Below are positions 1 to 13,299 of a DNA stretch of 64,000 bases, piece by piece. A model generated the notes under the pieces. That model was not told the DNA's origin. It was given only the letters and a program-made list of their open reading frames with translations, and made no database searches. Each line of letters begins with the position of its first letter. Within the stretch, counting starts at the first letter, position 1. The position numbers were made by a program, and so were the translations under genes. The stretch is from positions 183,098,351 through 183,162,350 of the forward strand of contig NC_133156.1 in the NCBI RefSeq assembly GCF_040802235.1, read 5' to 3'. The stretch is from Manis javanica. Its lineage: Eukaryota; Chordata; Mammalia; Pholidota; Manidae.

Positions 1-661
1 GCAACGAGATACAATTTTTTTTCAGATGCCATATTTTATCTATCAAACTGGGAAAACTGTGCAGGTAAAAGTGAGGGATAATACATGTTCTCCTGAATTT
101 TGTTAGTAAGAATAAAAATTAAAACAGAGTAAGAATCTTCTTTTGGGAGGGGGTGGTCAATTTCATAATACCTAGCTAAATTAAAAAATGCATAATTCCT
201 TTTGTCCTAAAAATGTTATAAAGGTTTCTACCCCAGAGAAACAGCATATACTTTGATAAAAACAGATCCACTATTCGTGGCATAGTGTATAAGAGGAAAA
301 AGCTGAACATTTATCAGTGGGAATATTGTTGATAAAGTTGCAGTACAGTCATGCCTTCAGCTATTATGTAGACATTAACAAGAATAAGATACTTCCTCAT
401 ATGCTGACTTGAACAGGTGTCCATCATATACTGCTACATGAAAATAACATCTATAATCCTAATTTTGTAAAGAACAAGAAGTAGAGCTGAATTGTGTGCA
501 TATGTGTTTGTGTGTGTGCTTGTACCTAGATAAGATCAAGTCTGGAAGGATGTACACCTCTCTCTTTTGTTTGCTGCTCAAGAGTGGAAGCTGGCCAGGG
601 AGGGAAATTTTCTCACTGTGCATTTATTAAGTATTCGGTTTGTTGCAAAGAGTATATAACA

Positions 662-728
662 AACATTTTAATATATATGTGCATATATAATAAAAATAAA
701 AATATTATATATATTATATATATTGGTT
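662..728. repeat. AT-rich low-complexity / TATA-type microsatellite
   Basis: Almost pure A/T with repeated ATATATT units, inside VAX2 intron 1. No function is suggested. Confidence 0.6.
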
Positions 729-2915
729 GGAGAAGAACTTTCTAATTGAGAACTAAAATCTAGAAGTCCCAAAAGAAATGACCATTAGATGTGAATACAG
801 TTTAAATTTAAGCTCAGAAGAAAACAACTCACAGCAAAGTTTAAAAAAAGGAAAAGATCTGGGGATATTTGCAACACATGCCACAGAAAAAGGGGTCATT
901 TTCTTAGTATAAAGTTAGTGTTTACAACTACATGAAAACAATGAGCAAACTAACAGAGAAATGGCTAAGTACATGAATAAAAAAATTCACAGAAGAGGAA
1001 ATCAAAAAGAATATGAATATATGCGTAACTTCACTAGTAACTGAAAATGCTAAAAATAAGGTTTTTTTTTCATTTGAAAAGACTTTATTCTAAAAGACTG
1101 AGTATATTCTGGGTTCAGAGGATGTGGAGAAATGGCACTTTCATATGCAATTCCTGAGAGTACAAATTAGAACATTTTTGGCCTAAAGTTTGGAAATATC
1201 TATCACAATTTAAGTGTATATACTTAGATTTCAAAATTTCACTTATAGGAATTTATCCTGTAATTATGCTCACACCAGATATATGTGAAATTATGCTTAT
1301 TATATTAAACATTTTCTTATGAAAAATTTCAAACATACAAAGTTAGAATAATGCAATGAGCCCTAATCCAACTTCAACAATCACAAACTCTACAACAATC
1401 CTATTTCTTCTGTATCCCCATTGCTTCAAGCAAATCTCAGACATCATATCATTTCATCCAAAAGTATTTCCAGATGTATCTCTACAAAGATAGAGACTCC
1501 CTTAAAAACAACTACAATTCTATTGTCACAATCGAAAACTTTAACAATCATTTCTTAATATAATAAAATGCCCCACCTGCTTATACAGTTTTCAGACTGC
1601 ATCATAAGTAAGACTTTAAAAAAACCATCTGTTCAAATCAGGATACAAAGGTGTCCACTGAAGCATTGTTAGTAGTAGTGAAAAAGTAGGACTAACCTAA
1701 AAATCCACCAATAGGGGAATGGTTAATTAAGTTACATTATATCAGCATTTTCTGTGCAGCTTTAAAAGGAACAAGACAGTTCTAGATAGAACTAGAATGT
1801 TTGTTTCCACATTCTACAATTCAAACAATAAAAATTTCTTTCCACAAATGTTTATTAAATGCAAAAAAGCAATTGCAAAAAGAATTCCACTTTTGTAATA
1901 TATAACCTACATATTTATGTTTTTCAATTATGAGAGAAAGTTTGGGAGGCATCATCTTGGAAGTGGAAGTGTAATGGAAAACTTTGAACTCACACATGAT
2001 ACAACAAAACTGCACAGCTTGGTTTTTTGTTAATTACAAAGTTGTTTTATACTTCAGAAAACAATACATTACAAACAAAATTAAAAGCAGATTATAAACA
2101 CATATTGAGAACAATTAGCTACTATCCATAATAAAGACTTTCTATGAATCAAGAAGGAAAATGGTATTTGAAAATAAAACTGGTCAAGGGAAATGAATTA
2201 ACAGATTACAGCAGAAGAAACACAACAAGTAGATAAACATGAAAAGATGCTCAACTTCATGAATAATCAAAAAAATAAAAAATTAAAGTGCCAGTGAGGT
2301 ACTACCTATCACCTATAACACCGACCAAGGTTAAAAAAGATATATAACGTCCAAAGTGGGGAGAGAGCAAAGATGGGGATATAAATTGCTAAACTTTTTT
2401 TCTTTCATTTTTGAAGAACAACTTGGCAATATCTAGCAAGATATAAAGTGACAAGATGACAAGATTCAGAGATAGAAGCATTTTCAGGCGTTGCTGGGGG
2501 TGGGGTTGGATGTGACCATCTATCTAATGGAGGGCAATATGGATTCTCTTCAAAATTGCAAACATAGACAGTTTTTGACCCAGTAACCTACTTTTAGGAA
2601 TTTCTCTGACAGATATAACTATACATGTGGAGATGGCTAAAACAAGTTTGTTTATCACATCATTGTATATAATAGCAATAGATAAGAAAAAAGTTTAATG
2701 TCTACCAATAAAGCATGGGTTATATAACATAACATTTTGGTTCATCCAGAACATACTGGAATGTTCTGTCCATTCAGAACAAATGGAATACTGTGCATCT
2801 GTAAAAGAAAAAGAATCAGAAGTTCTTTACATTCCAAGACATATTGATAAGAGAAAATAACCAGGTGCAGGAAAATTTTGAGAGATGCTACCACATGAGT
2901 AAAAAATAAAAGCAA

Positions 2916-2937
2916 ATATATATATATATATATATAT
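2916..2937. repeat. (TA)n microsatellite
   Basis: About eleven AT units following an A-rich L1 tail at about 2,880-2,915. It is typical of a microsatellite seeded by a LINE poly-A tail. Confidence 0.75.
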
Positions 2938-3146
2938 GGCCGTGCTGAGTTGCATAAGCCTAAAAATTATTTGGAAGGACATATTGAAAAGCAGTAAAAA
3001 ATGGCTGCCTTTGAGCTGAGTGGGACCTGGAGGATGGGTGACAAGGATGGGAGAGAATTTTCACTGTGTACTTAAAATAACAACTTTTTGGTGTTTGAAT
3101 CATATGAATACTTGCTATTTTTAAATTAAAGGAAATAGGTTTAATT

Positions 3147-3184
3147 GTGTGTATGTGTGAGTGTGTGTGTGTGTGTGTGTGTGA
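3147..3184. repeat. (GT)n microsatellite
   Basis: An interrupted GT repeat between two pieces of old L1 sequence. The flank at 3,185-3,260 has the L1 'CAATTCCACTGCTAGGAATTT' type of motif. Confidence 0.75.
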
Positions 3185-3639
3185 ATCTTTTGAAGCAGCA
3201 ATTCCACTGCTAGGAATTTATCTCTTGGAAATACTCAAACAAATGCGCAAAGGCTCGTCCCTTGGGAGTTCATTTCGTAGTGTTTATATTAGGGATAAAC
3301 AACTGGAACCTCTTCCAGAGATTAGGAGAATTTGGCTTTCCTCATCCAAGGACTACTTCTCAGTCACGGAACTGGGCGACATGGTTAAGCCGAAAAAATG
3401 ACCCTGCGGATTTTAATTTCACTTTAAGATAAATTGCAAAACAGCTTATGTAATACGATTTCTCGTTTACTGTTTTTGTATAAGAGAGTAGGAAAATCTC
3501 CTGGAAGGACGCATTTTAGAAACTCAGAATGCTGGCTGTTCTGGCAGCCTTCTGCCACTTTGGGTTTTGTTTTCACGTTAAGCGTGTATTACTTTTTGAA
3601 TTTAAATCCTCCATTTACGTGTCTACTTTGTGATTGTGT

Positions 3640-5050
3640 TCCTGCGGGAGGCTGGGTCTTCGGGGTGCCCTCCACCCGCTGCGCCCTGGATTCCCGCAGC
3701 TCCACGGTGAACGCAGTGGTCGGCGGGAGGAGCAAAACAGAGCAGACTCCGGCTATACTTACCCGGTCATTTCAAGCTCCTGCAGAGGGCTGGAGGCATG
3801 TGATTTCGGAGGGAGGAGAGACGCGGGTTCATCTGGTTATTTCTCTCACCCCGCTGGCTGCCTTTGCGGGACCTCACGCTAAGCATAGCGGACAGCCGGG
3901 AGACTCACTAGGGACCTTGCGGCCCTGCGCTACCGTTGACCTCTCCCGGCAGCACACCCGGCTTCTCGGACCCTCGGCGGCCTCCCAGGCCCTGGGGATC
4001 TGGCTACATTAAACAACCATATTTGAAGTGTGTCAGGTTTTACATTTTAGTGGTTCTCACTGAAAGTTGGCGATAGCAGAAAATTCAAAAATACGGCGTT
4101 GTCAATTTTATATTTTAAGAATTATTCTGCATTCCGGTATCATTACATTTTCATACAAGGAACGACACTGAAAAGTCAAAAAATATAGCCATTTCAGAAC
4201 AGACTTTCTCCCCCGGGAAGGGCGCGGGGCCCCCCACCAAGCGAAATGCTAGATGTTGACTGCTCTGTCTCCTTTCATTCATTCTACAAACATTAACTGG
4301 GCGCCTACTTTGTGCCAGGAACACATATCTGGGGAGATCGTGAACTTGGCGGGCGCGGTGACAACCTCCTCCGTGGTTCCGGCGCTGCCTCAAGGGAGCC
4401 TCGGATACACGCCTCCCTTGAACTCAGAGCAGACCTTGCTCCGCTGCCTCCCGGACCTGGCCGCCGGCGCGGGTCTGGAGCCCCGAACGTCCCTGGAGGC
4501 AAGACAATCTCAAGATTGGGAAGCTGAGCGCCAGCAGCCCCAGCCGGGTCTGTCTGGCACATAGTAGGTATTCATTAATGTTTGTGCACTGAATAGTCGA
4601 GCAAGTGGAGACAAGGCCCTGGGAGGACGCGGGAGAGATGGTTTGAGCGGCCTTTGCAGGCTGCATCTAGCGCCTGCAGCGGGCGCCACCCGCCCGCCGC
4701 GCTCGCTGCCCGGGCTTTTCCGGGCCCGCCCACTCCTCGCCCCTTCAGGCCAGATCCGGTCCTGGCGCTACCACGTCTTTCTGCAGTGTCCGAAGCCACC
4801 CTGGCGTCTCCAGCTGAGACTTTCCAATCTCCCTCCCGGAGCAGGGGCGGGGGCGGGGCGGGGGAGGCCGGGCGAGCCAGGCTCCTCCGCCACCCGGGTC
4901 CCGGGATTCCTGGGCAGACCCATTCCGCCTCCGTTGTCCTGTATCATTGTTTCTCAAACTGGGTACGACCTCGGCGGGGCCCGCTGGTGGGGGACCCGCT
5001 ACTGGGTTTCCAAAGAGACTCAGGCCAAATCCTTATTTAATGGTAAACAA
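3640..5050. promoter_or_regulatory. GC-rich, CpG-bearing island inside VAX2 intron 1
   Basis: GC content rises sharply relative to the AT-rich DNA on its left, with many CpGs and a GC-box-like run at about 4,846-4,866 (GGGGCGGGGGCGGGGCGGGG). There are several overlapping open frames on both strands. None gives a recognisable protein, and such frames are expected by chance in GC-rich DNA. L2 fragments are embedded at about 4,265-4,325 and 4,550-4,605. By position this could be an alternative VAX2 promoter, an enhancer or a non-coding RNA promoter. The sequence alone does not decide. Confidence 0.45.
4550..4605 (+). repeat. L2 LINE 3'-end fragment
   Basis: It carries the familiar L2 tail 'GGCACATAGTAGGTATTCA' followed by a TGAATAG-like end. 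It is ancient and short. Confidence 0.6.
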
Positions 5051-8000
5051 ACAGAAAATGTAAAGAAAATTCATAAATTTCGTATGCCCGCGCCCTCCCC
5101 TCCCCCACACTGCCGCGCACATAAAATGTGCAAATCAAAGAAATTTAGCCAAGGGAGAGGAGCTTGGGGCTTCTAGTACCCCAGACTCAAGTCGGTAGTA
5201 GTTGAGGAAAAGGCATAGAGCTAGCAGGACTCATAGACGCCCTGTCTCCCTACAGATTATAAGAAATGAGCAGACTCGAATCTAGTGCCAGCGTACATCG
5301 CCCAGAGACACACGCCGTCTCGTCCCCTCCGTCCCCTCGAGGCCTGAGTACCCACTCACTGTCCCAGCCTGACAAAGACTGGGCCTCCCTGCCCTCTGAT
5401 TACCCAGGGGCCACCTGGTTGCTCCCACCCTGCAGGTGCGGGCCCGCGGGATGCAGCAGCTGGTCCACCCACCGAGTCCAGGCGACCACCCCTGGCAGCA
5501 GAAATGGTGTGAGAACACAAGGAGCCGCCAAACCCTTCACAGTTCCCTGAAAATGAAAACGGGGAACACGAGATACAACAAGATGACACATTTGGTTGCT
5601 GGACTGTGTCCCTGAGTTGGGGGAAAGGACGCTGGGGAGGGAAAATGTATATAAAGGGCTAAATAAAAATCAAACGGATAGGGTCCGGCACAGACCTCAG
5701 ATAAGAAAGTAGGTCCTTCTGTCAAAAAATAAACAAAGAAAAAGAAAAACATAACAAAGGAATTCCAAGGAAATACAAAAGAAACCTAATAACCCCACAA
5801 ACTCTGAAATTAAAAATTTAAGTAAAAAGAAAAAATCCCATAGTGCAGCCTCCTGCATGAACCATTTAATCCTTTCATCCACTGCCTGGGGGGCGACTGG
5901 TCCTGGGATTATTTATTCTATTAACAGACTCATACTGAGGCTAAAGTCCTGCGTTCTGCTCGTCTGCCTAGGGCCAAGTGCCTGGACTTTAAATCCAGTG
6001 TTTGTTCCTAAGCAGCATTCTGCCTCGACTTCTCCATTGCCCAAACATCCACAGGGAGGGGGACAGGTGTGCCCTCAGGCAGCTACTGCGCTCTCTGATC
6101 TCGGGGTAGGCCTCTAAGGTCCCACCAAGTGTCTCATGTCCAGTGGCCGCTGTAAATCTAAGTAGAAAGCTAGTGTACACTGGATAACGCTGAGCCTGGC
6201 TGATAGAGGGGGGTGCTTATTCCTGCAAGTCACCCCCAGATCAAGCCCTGGAAGCTGTGGCCCCTTGCCAGGCATCTTCAGTCAAGTCTAGCAGCCAGGG
6301 CCCTGCCTGATATGTGTATACCATTGTGCTCTGTTTGGATGTGCTGTTTCTGGAGTGTGGGTCCACCACTGCCCCCGAGTTCTCAGGGGAGCAGAACTCC
6401 ACTAAATTCAATACTTCCCTTCCCCGCACCCACATCCACAGTAGGAATTGCCCAGCAGCTAGTGGGTGGTTGTGTTGGGGGGTGGGGAGCAGCCATTTGC
6501 AGCCTGAGTCATGCCTAGCTTGTGCCCAGGTGGCAGCACAGAATTGGAGGGCAGAGGGACGTGGCCCAAATGGGGTTTTGAGACCCACAGGCCCAAAGAA
6601 CTGCTTCAAATGAGCAGGAACCGATGACACGCATTGATCATAAAAACTGCTGGTTCGGGTGACATTCGCAGACCGCCACCATTCCTAGCTCTACCCAGAC
6701 AGGTTGTTGGATTCCCGTCCGGATTAATTTGAGAATCATGTAGGGCACGTGCGAGGGTGCGAGTGTGAGCATAGATTGTGAGGTTGCAGGGAGTTTGGGA
6801 TGAGAAGTTTTCCCACCTCTTCGGATTGCTGGGATCCCGGCTCCACCAAAAAGGCCTCAGCCTGAGCCAGGGCTAGGAGGTGGCCAGTTCATTCAGGCTG
6901 CCTCCTGCTGGAGGTTGGCGCCCTTTCCAAATGTAAAACAATGGGATCCCCATGACTATTCCTCACTGGCCAGTGGGCTGTGCACACAGAAGTGTGTGGC
7001 TGCACCTATGTGACTGTATGGCCCCCCTGCAAGCCTAGCTGTCTCCACAGTGGGGTTCCTGTTATGCTCATACGCCTGTCATCCTGGTGGCCTTGTTTGT
7101 GCCTGTCTGTGGCAAGAAGCAGCCTCTACTTTGAGGTGGGGGGATGCAGTGAGGTCCACCTCCCTGGCTCCCCAACTGGCATTTGGCAAAGGCAGATGGA
7201 AACACAAGCCAGCGTTCCTGCAAGGGGATTGGGGAAGGCTGGGTTTTTCACCCTTTGGCTATTAACCTCCCAACACACTGGCAGCCTGTGGGTCTCAGGG
7301 GAAGGAGACCATGTCCCCTACAATGTGGTGAGCTGGGGGAGGTCTCTGAGGAAGGAGGACCACTCCAGAAGTGGCTTGGGGGTTACCTCAGAGCTCCCTT
7401 CTCTCATTCAGTGGAATATTTAAGGAGATCTTACAGGGTTTGTAGTTCTATAGCTACCACCTCTGACCCTTAGCAAGGTCATTCAAAGTAAGAGCTACAG
7501 ATTTCTTTGTATAGATGAAGAAACAGGCAGAGAGATGAAGAAACTGGTTCAATTTCAAAGGGCTGTAAGGCTGGTATTTCAAACTACTTTCATCTAATTC
7601 CAGTACCCAAGTTTTCCTTTTACTCCCCATGCCTTGGGACTTACAGATGTGCTACCCTGGGGAGGGTGCTCAGGGGAGAAGTGGGGAATAGAAAAGACCC
7701 AGAGAGAGTGGATATCTTAGAATCCTCACCTACCAGCAACTTGATGGCTGAATTGGCAAATGTTTCTCCTCCACCTTTTTATGGTTTCCTCCAAAGGTAC
7801 TTTGGGAGGATGTGTCCTAGTAGGTCAAGGGCAAAGAGTATTCTCCACATCCTGGGGCCACGGCGCCGAGGGCTTCACTTCCCCAGGGTTTTTTAGCTGT
7901 CAGAACCCCCGCCCTGGGCCTGGGGGAAGCTGAGTGTGACGCAGATGACCCTGGCTAGGAAGGATTAGTGCTAACTGATGCTGGGTATCTACAGCCTATA

Positions 8001-9100
8001 ATAACCTCCTTGTCATTAAATGGGAAAGAGCAGAGGGACTTATGAGGGCCCTGTTTACTTTTCATTTCTTTTAGGTGTGTAAGTACACGATCTGTGCTAT
8101 ATTTATATTTTCCAAAGGTCATGGCATCACTGTATGTGTGTATATGCATTTATAAAAGTACACTATGGACAGCACACACAAGCTACACCACATACAATAG
8201 GGGTTCATCTCTGCCCGGCTGTGGATTTTTCTTAGAGTGGGTTGCCCTCACCCCAGAAAGTAGAGGGTCACTTTTGACTCCTTTCTTCTGAAGCCACACC
8301 TGGGAGTTATTAAACTGACATCTATACACGAAATTTATTTGTTCTCCATTCAGTTAGTAGAATGGAAAGGATGGTAGGTGGGCACAGAACACAATTGTTC
8401 AGGCAGAAGGAAATGTCCACCCATGATGGCGTGTGAGGTGATGAGTATTACAGGCAGGGACTTGAGGGTCTTAAACTGGGAGTGTGGGCTGAGGGGAGTG
8501 ATTTCTCAATTTCTGGAAACCCTGTTGACTTCTTTCATGGAACTGCATGCTGGCTGCTAATGGCCCTGTACCCAGGACACCTCAAATTTATGGAATGGGA
8601 TCTAATTTAATCCCAGGTGCCCAACAGGTCCACACATCTTCTGGAATCCCTACTGGGTGCGGATCACCTCCCATGCCTTGTCCTTTAACTGCCTTGGCCC
8701 AAGTCTACCCTCAGTATGGTGCTGGCACCCCAGCTCAAGGTGACCACACCTAACACCAGGAGTTGTTTCCCAACAACCAGATTCCTCCGTGTCCAAGACA
8801 GTCATCAGTTGATTTCACATTGGACTGCCTTCATGCTGTCTTCTAGCTCTATCTCCATTTCCAGAGCCACTCAAACCTAGCAGCTGTGGTGGACGGCCTG
8901 GCCAAGGTGTCCCAGTTTGTGCAATAGTCTAGCTCACACCAGACAAACTCGGGGATCCTGGCGCTCCAGTAACCTAGAGCAAGCATAAGGTTGGTTCTCC
9001 TTCCCCAGCAGTAGCAGAGGAAATAGGCTCTGGCCAGTCAGCCCCGCATTTCCCAGAGCTGGCGCTCAGAAAGCAGCAGGAAGAAGGCAGCTGGAGGAAG
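5051..9100. other. VAX2 intron 1, unique sequence with few features
   Basis: Mostly single-copy sequence of moderate GC. The only clear element is a MIR-like fragment at about 7,480-7,600, with the usual 'GATGAAGAAACAGGCAGAGAG' type core. No exon with splice sites plus a recognisable protein was found. Open frames here are short and unrelated to known families. Confidence 0.5.
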
Positions 9101-9964
9101 CCCAGAAAGTTGGAGAAGGAGACCGGTGGAGCTGTTACCCGCGAGTGGCCTCTTCTGGGCGCTGCGTCTCCCGATCTTGGGGCTCAAGGAGGGCGGGGTG
9201 ACAGGCCTCAGGCTCTGGTGGAGGCCTAGAGACAGGCAGAGGGCAAGACCCTGGAGTCCCCTTTCTCCCGTCTCACTGAGCGAGGCCCGGATCCAGCGAA
9301 AGGCGAGCCTAGAGCTTCGCGTGAGGCTGGCTTTGGGGTTCGGGGAAGCCTTAGCCTCGCGGTGAGGAGGCCAGACGAGCTGGGTATTCGGGCGCAGTAC
9401 AGGGGCTCTTGCAGGAGGAGAGTGCTGAGAAGGCGAGTTGGGCAGAGAGAAGTGGCCAGGAAAGAATAGAGCAGGGCGATGCCCGAGAGAAACAGAGAGA
9501 CGCGAAAGGCCAGGCCGGGAGAAGGCCGCACGGGAGCCGGCTGGGCCCGGGCGCCGCGAGGAAGTGTAAACATAGAGAACGAAGCCCGGGCGGCCGAACC
9601 GCGGGCACCCTCGGCGTCCCGGTGCGCTCTTCCGCGAGCCACCGGTGCGCTCTGCACCGCTGGGGAAACGCCGAGCAGGCGGAGGGGAAGCACCTCAGCC
9701 GCTGGGCTTAGCCCGGGCCTCTTCCTCCCGCGATTCCCGACGCTGGTCCCTTTTTGTCCTGTCTCCTCGGAGCACTCGTGACGCTTTTCTAGACACCCGC
9801 CTTGAGGGACGCGGGGCGAGGAGCCGGCTCTCCACACTGCACTCCCATCTCTACCCCCCCTACACAGCACCCGGCTGGGATGCCTGGGGTGAAAGGCCGG
9901 CGCGAGAGCCTGAGAATTTGAAGGCAGTGACGTGGGGATATTGTTGGTCCCATTCGCCGCTTTG

Positions 9965-10045
9965 TCCCCTGCACTAGGCTCAATGTCTGGCACACAATAG
10001 ATGCTCAAAATAATATTTGCTGAGTGAATGTCTGAATGATGACCT
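9965..10045 (+). repeat. L2 LINE 3'-end fragment
   Basis: It shows the L2 tail pattern (GTCTGGCACACAATAGATGC then a TGAATG-rich end) inside the VAX2 intron 1 CpG domain, just 3' of exon 1 relative to transcription. Confidence 0.65.
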
Positions 10046-10152
10046 AATGAATGGATTTATGAATTGGGAGGTGGAGGCTGCAGGAAACTAGGAGGCCCCA
10101 GTGGGGATCGGGTGGGAGTCCAGTGGGCCAGGGCGGTGAGCAGTTCTCTTAC

Positions 10153-10390
10153 CTCGCACCAGGATGCGGCGGCAGTGGTCTGTCTCTCCGAGTCCGGGCA
10201 GCCCGTCGCTGTCCGCGCCGCTCTCCCTAGAGCCCGCGGGGCTGGAGGCAGAGGTTCCCGCAATTTCCTTTGGGCTGCGGCCTCCGGCATCAACGCTCGA
10301 GTCCTCCGCTCCACTGCGATCCCCGCCGCGCCCACCGCACGACTCCCGGCGTGCGGGGCCACGGTCGCGCTCGGCACCCCCGTCGCCCAT
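10153..10390 (-). CDS. VAX2: VAX2 exon 1 coding part (ventral anterior homeobox 2, N-terminus)
   Basis: VAX2 is a nuclear homeodomain transcription factor that patterns the ventral and dorsoventral retina. This exon encodes the first 79 residues plus one base. It starts MGDGGAERDRGPARR and ends DHCRRILVR, colinear with the human VAX2 N-terminus as I recall it, including the serine-rich TSASSPAGSRESGADSDG stretch. The ATG at 10,390 is chosen because it matches the human start; an in-frame ATG 51 bp upstream would add an unconserved leader. The exon ends in a good donor (CGAG|GTAAGAG). The phase fits the next exon, which encodes the lead into the homeodomain. The homeodomain exons are not in this window and should lie to its left. 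No frameshift or stop is seen, so the gene is probably functional. Confidence 0.95.
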
Positions 10391-13299
10391 GCCGGCTGCC
10401 ACCGCCGCCTTAGCCACCGCCTGGCCAGCCTGGGTACTCAAAGCCGAAGGCTCCCCGCCCCTCGAGCTCCTCGTCCGACTCCTCCTCCTCCGGCACCGCC
10501 CCCGCCCGGGTGCTCCACCCCTCCCTGCTGATTGGGCCCGAGTCGGGGTTCTGCAACTCGCCGCAGCTCACCAGAGAGCGGCGCCAGTGGGTGGGGGGAC
10601 GGTGGCCCCACTCCTCTACTCCTAGTCTAACCCCACTCCGCGCCCGGTTTGGGGAGGCTGGGGTAGCCCTGAGGTTCGAGCAAGGCCCTAAAATCCTCTT
10701 CTAAAGTTTATCAACTCCCTTCCCCACTCCCGCCGTCCCCAAGGAAGCACAGCCTCCGTGCTCCGGCTCTTCCAGCCAAATCCAAAACCAAAGTTCTCCA
10801 GGAAGGCGACCCCGGCGAGATCCCGGAGAAAACAAGAGGTTGGCCTTGCTCGGGCGCCCGGCGGGGTAGGAAACTGGGGGCGGGGGCTCAGGCCTGGGAT
10901 TCAGTGCTCCATCCCGCGCTCAGACACAGACTTCCACCCACACTGTTAAACACAGACTTCAGGCCCCTCCCGGCGCTCCTGGGAGAGCAGGGCCAGGAAT
11001 AATAAATGAATCCGAGAGGGTGAGGTGAGGGGACTGACGGAGTAACCCTCATTGGCTCGGGGAGAGAAAACAGACGAGCAGACAGCCGGGTCCTGGAGCT
11101 GAGAGGGTCGAATGAGGCCGCGACTCTGGTAGGCAGCAAATGCCCGATTCCCCAGCAGCTCACAGGCCCTCACACAGGGACTGCACCTCGACGCAGGGAT
11201 AGAAAGTGGGCATTTCCTTGTGCATCCCCTCCCGGTGGAGCTCCCCCAATTCAGTTCCAGATCCCCGGTCCCGTCCTCGTTGAGCTGGGGAGGCGGAAGC
11301 GCAGGCGGAGGTAAGCGAGGCTGGAAATCGGCGCTGTGGAGCTGAGCAGTGGGGGTCCCTGGGCAGAGCCCTAGGCCTTCAGAGGAGTCAGGGTCCCCAG
11401 CGCTTTCTGAGGAGCCCGTGCTCACCCTAGTTTAGCTTCTCCTTCGACAGCGCCAGGAGAGGCCAGCCAGGATTTCCCTTCCTTTGACTTAGGAAGGGGC
11501 TTGGAGGAAAAGATTGAGAGACTCCAGCGAAAGGGTGTGTGCACACGTGTGCGCGCGCTCTGGAGGACCAGTGACCCTCCCCTAAAGCGCTGTAACAGTC
11601 TTTGCTTCCCTTCCCTGGCCCTCACGCTAGGGTGACCGAGTGCTTCGGTTTGTCCGAGGGTCTGATTGAGGGCGTCTGTGGGAGCAGGGTCGGTGGCTGT
11701 CGATCTCAGGTGTCTGTGGCATGGCTCAGTGAATTGCTGGTGAGTGGGGCAAAGAGTGTACATGTGTCATTGCCTTAGTGTGTGTTCAGTGTGCCTGTGA
11801 GAAAGGAAGGATAGAAGGAAGGGAGGGCGGGAGAGAAAGATCCTGGGCCACAAGGCAGTTTGGGCGGGGGAGGGGAGCGGCGGGATTACTCCCAGGGTGT
11901 GGGGCAGGATGTGCAAAGAGAGAGCCGCCTGGGCCAGCTGCGAGCGCTGAGGGTTCGTGGCTCTTGGGGCTCCGGAAGGAAAGACGTTTATAGTCCCTGG
12001 AGGGCCTTGGGGAGTGTGACCCAGCCGGACCGAGCTTGGCTGGAAGCACCCGGGCCGTGTGTGCGTCGTGAGCCCTGCACTTTGTACCTCAGAGCCTGGC
12101 CCCTGGAGGGGCGGCCTTCAGCGACCTCCACAAGGGCCAGGGTGCCCTCCACCCCCGCCTACTAGGACGCTGGTCGCCTGATCCAGCGCGTCATCTTCTC
12201 TCGGGACTTAAGTCTTTCTCCTCTTTGGCTCCCTCAAGCTTATTTTTATTATTCAAACAAGACGCACCTGGTATAGAAAAATTCTAAGCAGAAAGCAAAC
12301 ACTTGGCTCGAATCTCCTGGCTCTTCCCAAACCCTCGCTTTCTGCCTGCCACATGCGAGGTCAGGGTTTCTGTTTAAAGAAAAATGGAACAGCACCCGCT
12401 GAACCCTGCCGGGTTTTATTTATTACCCTTCAAATTTTTCTTTTCACAAATGACGTCTTTCCGTGCCAGTAACTCAGGTCTCCATCCAGAACTCTTCTGG
12501 GGTGCGTGGATGGGCTTCCGGGCGTGCACACACTCACTGGTGAGCGGGCAGCTCCGCCGCAAAAGGCCGGAGGCTTCGCAGAATACCGCGGAGCCAGAAC
12601 TCGGGACGTTGGGGCCCCTTTCTCTTTTCCGGCTTGTGGGAGCCCCGCAGGGAGCGCGGGAGCGGTTGACTCTTGGAAGTTCTGTCTTTACCTTTCTCCT
12701 ACGCCCTTTATTCTTTCCCCAGTTTCTCTTCGCGGCGGGGAATGTGTAGCCCAGCAGGAGTACCGGCTTTTCTCCGAGGGCCTGGAAAGTGGGGACCCAG
12801 CGCCCGAGATTGTGCATGCGGGGATCGAGTGAGGAACTTAAGGGCTTCTGCGCGCTGACGCAGAGAGTGTGTGTAGTGTTTGTGGGTATGGCGGGGGATG
12901 CTGGATCTAGTCAAGCCCGGGCTCTGGTCCAGGCCAGATCCTTGTCAGGCCGATCCGGGCGCCTGGACGGCGGCTTGAATCCAGGTTCTCCAATACCAGG
13001 CCGCCTCGCACCCCGCAGTTCCTTCCGGGGCACACTCCCAGCGCTGCTCAGTTCCCCGCCCAGGAGACGAGTTGTTCAGGAACCACAGGGCTCTCGCCCA
13101 CGTGCTTCCCTCTCTGGAGACCGAGTCCTGCCGGGCTACCTCCTGTGCCTGCTGGGTGGGGAAAGCTGGGCGCTCCCCTTCTGGTACAGACTCATGGCAG
13201 AGTTGGCTTTGCTGAGTTTGTGTGCGCCCCCGCCTATGCGCACACGTGTTGGGACGCTGGCTCTGGAGGACCCTCCGGTGCAGGGTAAGCTGGAGGCAG

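Larger units (their letters stand above)
1..3400. repeat. AT-rich part of VAX2 intron 1, packed with old L1 fragments
   Basis: No gene is seen here apart from its position inside VAX2 intron 1. The stretch is AT-rich and made largely of decayed LINE-1 pieces. About 860-1,290 and 2,200-2,930 read as L1 ORF2 / 3' sequence on the plus strand (degenerate 'crude-culture' of the usual 'ATGAAAAGATGCTCAAC' region at about 2,240). About 1,300-1,650 looks like L1 3' sequence on the minus strand. Short AT and GT microsatellites interrupt it. The pieces carry many indels, so they are ancient and inactive. Confidence 0.6.

Noticed and set aside
3434-4012. 192-codon plus-strand open frame in VAX2 intron 1
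   Set aside because: No domain or exon-type boundaries, it runs from AT-rich into GC-rich DNA, and it looks like chance.
9226-10008. 260-codon minus-strand open frame near VAX2 exon 1
   Set aside because: It lies in GC-rich CpG-island DNA in VAX2 intron 1, includes an L2 fragment, overlaps open frames on the other strand and resembles no protein.
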